64,000 nt of DNA, from positions 28,104,001 through 28,168,000 of the forward strand of contig JAUIMM010000178.1 of NCBI GenBank assembly GCA_031769625.1, read 5' to 3'. The DNA comes from Taudactylus pleione (Eukaryota; Chordata; Amphibia; Anura; Myobatrachidae). The position numbers were made by a program, and so were the translations under genes. The notes under the pieces were generated by a model. That model was given only the letters and a program-made list of their open reading frames with translations, had not been told where the DNA came from and did not search any database. The stretch's first letter is position 1. Each line of letters starts with the position of its first letter. Shown one piece after another: positions 11,917 to 22,062 of this stretch.

Positions 11917-12538
11917 TGTTGAAGCTGGATAATTGGCTGAGACAAGATCAGCTTAAAATTAGATCAAAATGACGCCATATTGCGAATGGAAACCAGACTC
12001 CATCTTAAAAAAAAGAATCTGCACGACGCCATTTTGCAAATGGCCAACCAGCGCCATTTTAAGTTACAATTCACGAGCTTAGTACATATGGCAAAGTTTT
12101 AATAATCCTTTCAGAAACCATACCATGATGTATCTTAGGACAACCTTGCATAAAAAAATACCATAACAAACACAGTATTCATGCAGAATCTAGAAAAACA
12201 GCTTCCTGAGAACAGTAATTAGAAAAGACAATACACCAGGAACTGTGGGTGTTTTTGCATGTAAAGGGAGAGACCACACATGTGGACAGGTGTAGCTGTG
12301 GCAATTGTAATATGGCCCAGACACTTGAATTTTACTGAATGAACAATGGTAAGAAATCTGCTTCAAAAGAACTGACACAGGTATCCTAATTAGGCAGAAG
12401 AAAGCTTTTAAACTCACTCTCAGACAGGATGGCACCAGCAATCGGTGGGGGGTCTCCACCCTGTTTGAGAGTGAAGCTCACTGCCCATAACACATTGCAT
12501 TGCAGTTTAGAAATGTTAGTAAGGAGTGTATATATTTA

Positions 12539-12577
<39 letters not shown>

Positions 12578-13519
12578 TCCATCATAAATAGAATCACATG
12601 CATAAACACCACACATTATGCACAGTTGCGCTGTTAACATGACGCACATTAGCAAATGCATAATACCCTGCATGGGAATGCTATTTATTAGCTTTGTGCG
12701 TATGCATCTGCCCCAAGTTAAGTAGTTTCTTTTCCCAAACCCCTAATACTTACACACTGCACATTCACATAAAAGGTTCCATAGCTTCAAAGTATAAGAT
12801 TCAAGTTTTATCCATTTATTACTAATGTTGTGAAATAAAAGATTATTTGGTATCTAAGGTTTAGTACATGATAAGCAAACAGTGTTTGGTGTTGTACTGA
12901 TTGACTCTTTCTCAACAGCTTTCCGGTATCATCGGTGAGAAGATCGCAACCTACATTCTCAACTTATGAACAGTAGAGAGTTAAAACACTAAAATGTACT
13001 GAAATTAACAGCTTAGATTTGCATGCAGGGGGAATAGAGGAGACAATAGGCTGTCGGAGGCTGTCCTGTGACCATTTGAATCAACCTGTTAAATATCCTG
13101 TAACAGATGCACCCGCACTGGGAACCAATGAAACCAATGGAAACTTTTCTATTGTATAGTCTATTTCTGTAAGGGTAGATATATGTGTGTTCTGACCCCA
13201 ATCTGGAGTCTTCATGCTGATGCTGTTGATGGAGGTTTCTTGTTGATGCCGGAATCTGGTCCCAGAGTGCGTGCGTAAGTATAACTGTACCTTGGGTCTG
13301 TATAATTTCTTTGCGCTAAATTGTACTTAGATCACAGTGTGTAACTATCTGTACTTTGCTTGAATAATACTTTGTGCTTTGGAAACACCCATTCAAGGTC
13401 TGAAGGCTTTTATTTTACTGTGTGACTGCGTACGCAAATAGCATCAATTGTAGAAGGTATAGGCAGGTTTTTAGACGGTATAGGTAGGAGCATATAGAGG
13501 TTTAAATTCAGTATCCTTA
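11917..13519 (+). repeat. 3' LTR
   Basis: Starts TGTTGAAGCTGG and matches the 5' LTR at 4063. Polyadenylation signal AATAAA at 12834-12839. It ends just before CCAATATATTTAC, the continuation of the target read from the other arm of foldback A. The last 50-60 bp align poorly with the 5' LTR, so the exact terminal sequence is uncertain. Confidence 0.8.
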
Positions 13520-13750
13520 CCAATATATTTACAAAATAAAGCTGTGCATCACCTCCCCCACAGTGTATCTGTCAGTGTCTTTTTTGCCTTTACGTAAAAG
13601 ACAGTGTATCTGTGCATACACCCACCATGCAGCTGCTGTATAGATACTTGTGCATGGGGTATATGTGCATATAGATATATAGTTGCAGTCGTGCTATCTC
13701 TAATAAATATATTTGTTTAAATGTTTTGAATATCCAGATCATGAGAGAAA
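13520..13750 (+). repeat. Left arm of foldback A, continued after the ERV
   Basis: Inverted complement of 17340-17585. Shared blocks include ATTTACAAAATAAAGCTGTG, CCATGCAGCTGCTGTATAGA and ATCATGAGAGAAAGCAAC. Confidence 0.8.
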
Positions 13751-15014
13751 GCAACAAAATATATATCAAATGTAGAGGGCAGACAAAGAGGTCTGAGTGG
13801 GGTGATACAATTACCCTTCAGTGGATATCAGAGTGGAGGGAGATGGTTGGCATGTGCAGCAGCCAGACCATAATCATAGAAGTCCTTATAAGCTTGATCA
13901 CCATCACATAAGGAACAGAGCTTCTGTTCTTATCTTATGAGCATACTTCCATGATGGATGAGGTGAACATGCCCTCAATTGGGTGAAATGCGCATCCTCC
14001 TGATACTTACACACTGCATGGACATCCAGTCAGTGCACGGGATCGACTCCTAGAGATTTTACGCTGGAACTGGTATTGTTTTTAATTGCACACATACACA
14101 GCAGGACCTCCATGTTCAGGATTGGGTAAAAGCACACTCACAGGTTCATGTGAGCTCACAGTGACACTCTGCTTACCAGCTTTTGTTTAAGTGAATATAT
14201 GTACAGTGGACCTAGCTTATAGCAACTCTTGCAGAGACAGGAGTTACCAATTTTGTTAACCCTTTGTAATTCTCACTATTATACATTTTATTTTATATGG
14301 AACATCTGTTATACACTATGTTTATGTGAGTTCTCATAGTGGTATTTTGCCTACTAGCTGTGATTCCATCTATATGTGGACTCCTCTTAGCTAGCCCTTA
14401 GCAATCCTTAGAGAGGCAGGAGTTGCCATTGGTGATAACCCCTCATACTTATTTTTCACTCTATTAAATGGAACATTTGTTATGCTAACTTGTCCTAGCT
14501 AGTTTAGAACATTCTCACAGAGGCAGAATTTGTTTAACATGAATTTTCTCTTCATTTTTTGCATCTCACAAGGAGATAACTGTTGTGCTACTTGTGCCTT
14601 ATTAACCAATTAGAATATAACAGTCAATTTTGACTTATAATTTTGTTATATTGGTGTACTTAATACCGTTCCTTACTTGACTGATTAACTATACTATATT
14701 TTGTTACATGTTGTTTTGAACAATTAGGTACTCTGTGTTATGCTTTAAATGCGGTTTCAATAACTGTATATAACATATGATTTGCCTTTCTATTGAAAAA
14801 AGTTAAACTGTACAGAAACACACAATATTACCTGTACAAATAATCAGGTGACATCGTTGATATATTAAGTATCCATATGTAACAAATCAAGTTTGCATAT
14901 GCATTACTTTTTTTGGAAAGTTGTTACTTATCAACAAAATGGACTATATTGAACTAGTCCTACATATTTATTGCTTTGACCAGGTAATGGTGCAATTTTC
15001 CCTCTATTAATATA
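13751..15014. other. Loop of foldback A, first part
   Basis: AT-rich. Two related segments repeat loosely (CTAGCT...CTTGCAGAGACAGGAGTT near 14205 and CCTTAGAGAGGCAGGAGTT near 14405). No reverse transcriptase was recognised. A hammerhead-like motif lies near 13955. Confidence 0.4.
13952..14002 (+). ncRNA. Degenerate hammerhead-ribozyme-like motif
   Basis: Reads GTGAACA where CUGANGA is expected, then a CCC/GGG stem with a TCAATT loop, then GAAA, a palindromic ATGCGCAT and a cytosine at the cleavage position. The layout matches the minus-strand hammerhead at 22698, but two core bases differ and stem I is short, so it is probably inactive. The resemblance to Penelope-like hammerheads is an inference. 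Confidence 0.35.
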
Positions 15015-15132
15015 CCTACAGCCATACATTACATGATTTGTATAATCTCATCTGATCTTGGAAACCAAACAGTAATTGGCCTGGTTAGCACCTGGAAGGG
15101 TGACCTCCTGGGAATACCAGGTGCTGTAGGCT
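15015..15132 (+). pseudogene. 5S rRNA-derived sequence
   Basis: 118 bp matching vertebrate 5S rRNA along its length: a CCTACAGCC start, ATCTCATCTGATCTTGGAA, GGCCTGGTTAGCACCTGGA and a final CTGGGAATACCAGGTGC then TGTAGGCT. The internal-promoter region is altered (AACCAAACAGTAATTGG where the A box lies), so it is a pseudogene or a 5S-derived module. It lies in the loop of foldback A, about 279 bp before a GAGTGCCCC terminal motif like that of element B. Confidence 0.85.
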
Positions 15133-15480
15133 AAAACAATAACTTTAGGATTATTTTGTGCACATGGTCAAGCTTTAGAAATACAACTTAGTATTTATCT
15201 ATATAGTATTAACAATTTATACCAATTTTTAATTTGTGTAATGTACAATTTATCAATAATTCGCTCCAGATTTCACTATGTTTATGAAGTCTGATTTTCA
15301 CAGATGATGGATTCATATCATCTGATTATTATGATCAAAATGTATGGTACTATATTATTTTATTGATGTAAAATAAATGTAAAATTTTAGCAATATTATA
15401 ATGATTCCACAAGAGTGCCCCAGATAATAGCCCTACTTTTTCTCCTTTGTTGCTTAACATATGAGTTCACTCAGTATATC
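15015..15480 (-). mobile_element. B-family foldback fragment (5S module plus terminus)
   Basis: The 5S-like stretch is followed at 15411 by AAGAGTGCCCCAGATAATAG, the same kind of terminus seen at 20717 in B (AAGAGTGCCCCAACAACTAG) and at about 21770 in A. The spacing from 5S end to terminus is about 279 bp here, against about 265 bp in B after removing the MITE. I infer a partial copy of the same element family. Confidence 0.45.
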
Positions 15481-17339
15481 TGTATATCTTGCTCTTTTTA
15501 TTCTCCCTCAGATGTTGGAACTATACTAGCACATTAATATATGGTACACACATATAATCCTATGGAAACTCTCATGCATTTTCCACACATTCAATCACAT
15601 TACCCTAACTCATGAAGGGGTAAGACGTAGAGACCCCCATAGCCACTATACACTTTTGCACACCCACATGGTTTACATTCACATTATCATCCAAGGAATA
15701 ACCAACTCATAAAGGATACGATGTTGTATCCCCATATCAGGTCTATTTGCTGACCTATGGACATCTTCCATGTAATTTTTGAAGTATGCAACAGTAACAG
15801 GAAAATAGGTTCTGGCTCTGTTGCTGTTAGCATTGCAGAGTCATAAATTCCTATCAGTACTGTCATATTTCACAACTACATTTTTCTTTCTTCATCTCGC
15901 TTTATGCATGATCCCATTGTTCACCAATCACCAATGTCATTTGACATATGATGGATAGTAACATGGGTAACTGCCTCTGTAGTGAGACTTCATCTAAAAA
16001 CTCTTTATTACTGACAATATTCAAAGGCTCTGTAATTCTCTTATTGGTACTCTCATTATAGACTTTCAGGGATGATTCCTGCAATGGCATTATCAGGTTT
16101 CTTCTTGCTGATACAATGTAACAGCAGATACCCTGTATACTCATTCGTCCCCTCAAATTGCATTAATGACATGCTCACATGCCATCCAATGCATGACATA
16201 ATGACATGCAGCAGCTGTCACCCGTGCAACGCATTTGGGGTCCACTTTCTTCTTCTTGTACAATTATTCCCATGGGAACTTTATACCATGATTTATGAAC
16301 TAGGTCGTCACTTAGCATAACAATTCATATAACCTTCTTCTTGTGACTTTCCACCAACTAATCAATCTACATTCTGTCCTACTTCCATCTCCTCACCTTT
16401 CAACGTATATCTCAGGTGACTATAACCAACATAAGGACAAGATAGTTTTTTCTACTACCCATATACAATGCAGAAAACTTACATGATTCTCCCTACGATA
16501 TCCAAGTGGGTGTTTTTTGGAGAGATCTACTTCATACTATACACATGCCATAGCAGATGCATGTTTTCCATGTGACTGGAAACATATGCCATCACAAACA
16601 TATGATAATAATGCTTTCAGACATTCACTGGGTATGTCATCACAGACATTAAACACACATGACACCACAGACATTGATGAGGCATGTCAGTATAGACATC
16701 TTTTATGTACATTTTTATTAACACACATCATTGTTGACACTTATTTTGTGCATATAATTTCAACATGTAACTGCATATACAACATAAAAATTTTTTTTTA
16801 TATAGATGTTTGAATCATCACTCTAGAGATTTTATTACACAAGCTTTTGCAGATGGATATTAGGCACTTATTATACACAATTACCATGAACATTATGTAA
16901 ACAGATACCATGCATTTTAATTGAAACACTTGCCAGGTATGACATTACAGATAGACACCCTATATATCACATGATGATACACTATAACTACTACTGAAGA
17001 TGGCACTTTAGGTTAATCAATGAACTTTCATCCCACCATTAGTTTTTTCAATTAAATCACCTTCTCCTTATTATATATCCATTGTACATTTTATAAATTT
17101 TCTTCTAATAAAGATGATCAGACTGACTCTCATATGTCCAACCATACATAGTCTATCACCCTTATGGGACACATAGGATCATATGGACACCAGATATTAT
17201 AGGAGATACTTTAGCCATTTGAGTCTGATTATCATGTAAGGATAATTTCCTCTTTCTGGCTAATGATGCCCATGAAACCATAGATAATAAATGGAATGAA
17301 TTCTGTGAAGTTATCCCTATCCTGACTAATTGATATATA
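15481..17339. other. Loop of foldback A, remaining part
   Basis: AT-rich with no recognised gene. Between about 16550 and 16710 short degenerate repeats of a CATCACAGACAT-type motif recur. The open frames at 15902-16156 (minus) and 16517-16813 show no recognisable motif. Confidence 0.4.
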
Positions 17340-17934
17340 TATTTTGTTGCTTTCTCTCATGATCCGGATATGCAAAACAGCTAAACAAATATATTGATTA
17401 GAGATAGCACGACTGCAATTATATATCTATGTGCACATATTCCCCTGCACAAGTTTCTATACAGCAGCTGCATGGTGGGTGTATGCACAGATCTACTGTC
17501 TTTTACGTAAAGGCAAAAAATACACTGTCAGATACACTGTGGGGGAAGTGATGCACAGCTTTATTTTGTAAATATATCGGGTGTTTTCTTATGTTATCTG
17601 ACACCTTTCTCATATATGGGATCAAAGAAATACATGATTGTCTGAATAGATTTGAGATATAGTTATACTATATCTGACATTTATATGCTTGTCTTTCCCT
17701 GTACGCACATCTACAGGAATACATTACTGAGATGTCTCTACATGAGAAAATGTTTCCGTGATATCCATTATTATCAGGTAACTGTTAGCTCCAAATTGTA
17801 TCCATAGTCTAATAATAGTGCTGGACATCACTTCCCATAGGGCAATTTTCTATTACTTTCTATATAATATCAGACAAATGTATGACTGTCATAACACACA
17901 CAGATAACAAGTGTGTCTGACATACATCATATCA
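17340..17934 (-). repeat. Right arm of foldback A, proximal part
   Basis: Inverted complement of 13520-13750 and then of the distal end of 3179-4062. It preserves the uninterrupted target of the retrovirus (GTTTTCTTATG next to ATATATCGGG near 17575-17596), which fixes where the ERV inserted in the partner arm. Confidence 0.85.
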
Positions 17935-18149
17935 TTTTGAAAAAACGGGGGGGGTTTGGTACCGCACAGAACCATATATTATTACGGCATTAATTTACAA
18001 CCAACCATATTTCATTTTGTATTTAGAGATTGTGACATAACATGTTGTTGGTGGTGCTCCCAAAGCCCAAAATATAACATGTACAAAAAACAAAGAGCCA
18101 AGAAGGGCTAGTTGTTGGGGCACTCTTAAATCAATTTTAATAAAATTTA

Positions 18150-19371
18150 ACCTTTATTAGTAATTGTGAGGTAGATAATAGTATGCTGCACTGTGTATAT
18201 GTAAGCAGCTCAGTGTAGTTCGATTTAGACAAGGTAATAGGATGACCGAGCACTAAGTACTATTGTTAGTTCCTATTGATCTAAGTTAAAAATAGTAATA
18301 AAAAAATAAATAAAATAAATAAAAAATTTTAAAAAACCCTTTTAAAAAAAACCCTTTTAAAAACGTTTCTCTTGTTTTTCTCTCCTTTTATTATTTTTCT
18401 CCTTTTTTTGTAAAATAAATAATTAAATAAATAAAAACAGTATGCACCAGACAAGCAGGGAGGGGAAGAGGGTATTAGGATAGGTAAATAGAGAGAATCC
18501 AATGTTTAAAACTCTTTTAAAAACAATGTTAGAGCAGGAGGTGAAATGATATTCAATGTCCAGATGATTAGGAGGGACGACCAATAGTATCAGGGATTGG
18601 ATCAATAGCAGCGAACTTGTCAAAATATATTGATCTTTTCCTAAAAGACTTAGTATGAAAACAGAAAAGCTATCTAAAAGACATGATGAGTATACTACAG
18701 GTGTTGAACAATACAGAATGGCAAGACGACTACACTCTCTGCACAAGTGATATAAAATCATTATACATGGCAATAGATCATGAGGCAGGATGTGAAGCAG
18801 CCCGCCATTTTTATCAAAACAAACGGACATTTCATATAGTCAGATTAATTTTATTCTGGCCAATATTGATTTTATCCTGATGCATAATTATTTCTGGTAT
18901 GGAGGAGAATTTTATCTACAGAAACGTGGCACCGCTATGGGCACACCTTTTGCACCAAGTTTTGCAAATTTGTTCGTGGCATGGTGGGAGGACTGCAATA
19001 TCTGGAACAATAACGAATATATCACGAAAATCGTCAGTTGGCACCTTTATATGGATGACATCTTTTTTATTTGGAAGGGTACAAATTAAGAATTGATAGA
19101 TTTTATGACACACATGAATAATAACAACTTGAATTCACAACTACCAATTGTGCAGAATTATTATTAATTATTTATTTTACAAAGAAAGGAGAAAAAAATA
19201 AAAGGAGAGAAAAAAAAGAGAAATGTTTTTAAAAGGGTTTTTTTTTTTTTAAAAGCTTTTTTTTATTTTATTTTATTTTATTTATTTTTTTATTACTATT
19301 TTTAACATAGATCAATAGGAACTGACAATAGTACTCAGCGCTCAGTCATCCTAATACCTTTATTAGTAATT
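18150..19371 (+). mobile_element. Penelope-like element C nested in B
   Basis: The exact 16-bp direct repeat ACCTTTATTAGTAATT (18150-18165 and 19356-19371) bounds the 1190-bp insert 18166-19355. Layout: a 63-bp left extension, an arm (18229-18430), an RT region, and an inverted arm (19155-19355). The arms pair through GTTCCTATTGATC / GATCAATAGGAAC and long A/T-rich runs. The RT identifies it as a Penelope-like element. The element is 5'/internally truncated: only RT blocks are readable and no GIY-YIG endonuclease was seen. Confidence 0.8.
18573..19135 (+). pseudogene. Penelope-like reverse transcriptase fragment
   Basis: Translation in two frames gives the landmarks of a Penelope-like RT: RPIVSGIGS at the start, then TSDIKSLY (motif A with its aspartate), HNYFWYGGEFYLQKRGTAMG followed by TPFAPSFANLF (motif B region), and YMDDIFFIW (motif C). 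There is an in-frame TGA near 18656 and a frameshift near 18870, and the reading stops soon after motif C (ELIDFMTHMNNNN-like tail). These elements copy RNA using an RT related to telomerase. This copy is dead, but the catalytic residues visible are intact, so the decay looks recent to moderate. Confidence 0.85.
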
Positions 19372-19589
19372 ATTAAAAAGCTGCAATCACCTCATTTTAA
19401 TAGAATAAATGGATACAGCAAAATAAATATTCAAATAATTCTGAGTAATCATGCTCCTATAAATTCTAGATTATTTATTTACATCATACCGGAGTTTTGT
19501 ACCCGTGGTGATCCTGAAATCAACATAAACCAAATTAAATGTAATCACTTACGTACCTGCTATTAGTCTCATTCTGCTCCTAAATATTA

Positions 19590-19705
19590 CCTACAACACC
19601 CAATTTTCCTTGGTGGTCTCCCATCCAAGTACTAATCAGGCCCAATACTGTATAGCTTCCAAGATCAGACGAGATTGGGCATATTCAGTAAGGTATAATT
19701 GTAGG
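19590..19705 (-). pseudogene. 5S rRNA-derived sequence in element B
   Basis: The reverse complement matches 5S rRNA over 116 bp. On the plus strand it shows TGGTGGTCTCCCATCCAAGT, then ACTAATCAGGCCCAATACTG and AAGATCAGACGAGATTGGGC. It spans the point where the left arm of B enters the loop. A truncated plus-oriented 5S tail (GTGCCTGGGG...GGGTGTTGTAGG, 19942-19979) sits at the mirror position of the right arm. It is a pseudogene as rRNA; a role as a module of the mobile element is inferred. Confidence 0.85.
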
Positions 19706-20006
19706 ACTATATAAACAGGAGATTGGGGGTCCTGGTGTAATATAGTTAAGGGCATTATGTAGTACTAACTCAGTATGAGAAGTCCACTTTGATTAAACAA
19801 TGGACATAAATTCCAAACAAAATACTGCACCAGCATACTTTGCTTAATGAATAAATTGGTTATGTTACATTCTAAAGTATGCATATCATATTCATATAGC
19901 CATATAAACAGATGACCAGGTATAAGTAATGTCAGTCTAATAGTGCCTGGGGATAATTAGGTATATTGGGTGTTGTAGGTAATATTTAGGAGCAGAAAGG
20001 GACTAA

Positions 20007-20475
20007 GGTCCTGATTCAGACCTGCTTGCAAGCGCTGAGTGCTCGCAAATGGGTCGATGTTGGCCAAGTGCGAGACCTGTATAGATATGGGCAAGCCATT
20101 GCTCTGGGTCTCGTACCAAAGGGGGTCTGCTGTCGATGGAGAGTGACAGCATGCCCCCTTTGGTGGGCGGCCTGGGGGAGTGGCTGGCCAGATGGAGGCG
20201 TTCCCATGGGAATGCCTACCATCTGGGGCCGGCCCCACTGACATCACAAGCACTCCAGGGCTTGCGGCAACGAGACCCTACCACAAGGGTCTCGTCGCAA
20301 GCCCGATGGTTGCGATGGTCTAGACCATCGTGACCATATTCCTGTCCGCTCGCTATTGCTGTGGGTGGTCACCCACAGCTATACAAGCGGCCAGGAGGCC
20401 ACTCTAAAAATGAAGAAGGACGGCCCTGATTCAGAGCGAGCGCTCTGTCAGAGCGTCCGGCTCTGAATCAGGGCC
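20007..20475. mobile_element. Harbinger-type MITE inside element B
   Basis: Ends GGTCCTGATTCAGA and TCTGAATCAGGGCC are near-perfect inverted repeats. TAA precedes the left end (20004-20006) and another TAA lies at 20484. Comparison with the opposite arm of B supports insertion in GACTAATAGCAGG. The GC-rich interior is a series of hairpins: 20116-20163, 20190-20224, 20261-20302, the perfect palindrome CGATGGTCTAGACCATCG at 20313-20330, and 20358-20379. No coding capacity. Confidence 0.75.
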
Positions 20476-20783
20476 AAAGTGAATAATAGCAGGGACATAA
20501 GTTATTACATTTGATTTGGTTTATGTTGATTTCAGGATCACCACAGGTACAAAACTCCTGTATGATGTGAATAAATAATCTAGAATTTATAGGAACATGA
20601 TTACTCAGAATTATTTGAATATTTATTTCGCCGTATCCATTTATTCTATTAAAATGAGGAGATCTGCAGCTTTTTAATAATTATTAATAAAGTTTACATT
20701 TTATTAAATTTGATTTAAGAGTGCCCCAACAACTAGCCCTTCTTGGCTCTTTGTTTTTTGTACAAATCTAGACGCTTTGTTTT

Positions 20784-21143
20784 TTAGATGCTATACTCAT
20801 GCCTTAGAACTTGATTTATTTCCTAGAAACACAGAATGATTATATTGTAACATATAATAATTTTGACTTGTGTTGTTTGTGTTTTATATACATTTTGGAA
20901 ATTTATTTTAACGGATTACAATAAAAGTTAATTTTTAATTACTACATTAATTATACATAAAAGTGCCCCACAAAAAGAGCATACTTTTCTCTCTTCTCTT
21001 TGATTAACATCATTAACACCAAATGTGCATCAGTATCAAAATCCTGCTGCCCTGATATCGCACTTTACTAGTTCTCTGCTTTATAATTCAAATCCAGCTT
21101 CTTTCAAGTCATGACGGAACCACCTTAAATATTAATTATTGCC
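20784..21143. repeat. 360-bp direct copy of the flank of A
   Basis: Nearly identical, and equal in length by coordinate count, to 21600-21959. The copied stretch spans the outer end of foldback A, its target duplication and about 125 bp of adjoining L2/host sequence. It is therefore not simply part of the B element. The two copies differ at only a few positions by eye. Confidence 0.85.
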
Positions 21144-21191
21144 ATTTTAATAGAATAAATGGATATTATTATCCATTTATTCTATTAAAAT
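21144..21191. repeat. Perfect 48-bp hairpin
   Basis: Arms ATTTTAATAGAATAAATGGATA-type (22 bp) pair exactly across a TTAT loop. It marks a head-to-head junction of two inverted pieces of the arm of B, immediately after the copied flank. Confidence 0.9.
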
Positions 21192-21297
21192 GAGGAGATC
21201 CGCAGCTTTTTAATAATTATTAATAAAGTTTACATTTTATTAAATTTGATTTGAGAGTGCCCCAACAACTAACCCTTCTTGGCTCTTTGTTTTTTGT

Positions 21298-21819
21298 ACA
21301 TACATCATATCAAATCACCGTATGTTGGTTTGTCCCTGTATGTATAACTACAGGAATATGTCCCATATAAAGAAAATGCTTTTATGATACCCACTGCTGA
21401 TGAGCTAATATTTAGCCCGGGTACCCAATATAGGGTTGCATATTGGAGATCCACGAACACTAGAACAAATTGTTCTATGTATTATCCACCAATATTTTCT
21501 CTCTTTGCTTTCATATTGTGTTACAAGTGTGTTCCTGTGGAAACAAACTATACATATCAATAGGAAGATCTTAGGTCTATTTGACCCTCTTATTGGGTAT
21601 TAGACGCTATACTCATGCCTTAGAACTTGATTTATTTCCTAGAAACACAGAATGATTATATTGTAACATATAATAATTTTGACTTGTGTTGTTTGTGTTT
21701 TATATACATTTTGGAAATTTATTTTAACGGATTACAATAAAAGTTAATTTTTAATTACTACATTAATTATACATAAGAGTGCCCCACAAAAAGAGCCTAC
21801 TTTTCTCTCTTCTCTTTGA
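21298..21819 (-). repeat. Right arm of foldback A, distal part
   Basis: Inverted complement of 3179-3700. It ends in GAGTGCCCCACAAAAAGAG and CTCTTCTCTTTGAT, next to the right target duplication of A. Confidence 0.85.
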
Positions 21820-22062
21820 TTAACATCATTAACACCAAATGTGCATCAGTATCAAAATCCTGCTGCCCTGATATCACACTTTACTAGTTCTCTGCTTTAT
21901 AATTCAAATCCAGCTTCTTTCAAGTCATGACAGAACCACCTTAAATATTAATTATTGCCAGATTATGCCATTTTCTTACCCAAGATGTTACTGAAACACT
22001 TATACAATCTATCATCATATCTTGATTTGACTATTACAATATACATATTTTACATTCCCATC

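Larger units (their letters stand above)
4063..13519 (+). mobile_element. Class I (epsilon/gamma-like) endogenous retrovirus, defective
   Basis: Two long, closely similar LTRs (each about 1.6 kb) flank decayed gag, pro, RT/RNase H, an integrase stump and an env-TM stump, in that order on the plus strand. The insertion site can be read against the other arm of foldback A, which lacks it: the empty site is near 17585, and the filled site suggests a 4-bp duplication CCAA (4059-4062 and 13520-13523). A purine tract AAAGGGTGGAC precedes the 3' LTR. The leader holds a splice-donor-like AGGTGAGT. No convincing primer-binding site was found. The provirus has internal deletions, frameshifts and stop codons and cannot encode complete proteins. 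The closest relatives were judged from RT, RNase H and TM motifs only. Confidence 0.88.
17920..21312. mobile_element. Foldback retroelement B nested in A
   Basis: The 15-bp direct repeat ACATACATCATATCA (17920-17934 and 21298-21312) bounds the insert 17935-21297 and is exact. Inside are a left extension of about 145 bp containing a G8 tract; a left arm (18079-18149 continuing at 19372-19605) running into a minus-strand 5S-like sequence; a loop; and an inverted right arm (19942-20006, 20476-20760). The extreme right repeats the arm end (21192-21297) after a 360-bp copy of the flank. C is inserted in the left arm and a MITE in the right arm. No open frame of its own was recognised. Confidence 0.7.
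3012..21833. mobile_element. Outer foldback retroelement A (Penelope-like layout) with nested insertions
   Basis: Direct repeats TTAACATCATCAAC (3012-3025) and TTAACATCATTAAC (21820-21833) match at 13 of 14 positions and bound the insert 3026-21819. Inside are a left extension of about 150 bp, a left arm (3179-4062 continuing at 13520-13750), a loop (13751-17339) and an inverted right arm (17340-17934 continuing at 21298-21819). Each arm sums to about 1.1 kb once nested insertions are removed. The ERV interrupts the left arm and element B the right arm, so A is the oldest of the three. The ends GTTGGTGGTGCTCCC and GGGGCACTCTTA are shared with B. No reverse transcriptase of its own was recognised. 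The Penelope-like assignment rests on layout, TSD length and its relation to B, C and D. Confidence 0.6.

Noticed and set aside
15015..15132. Functional 5S rRNA gene
   Set aside because: Internal promoter bases are altered and there is no T-run terminator directly after the 3' end; it also sits in a mobile-element context.
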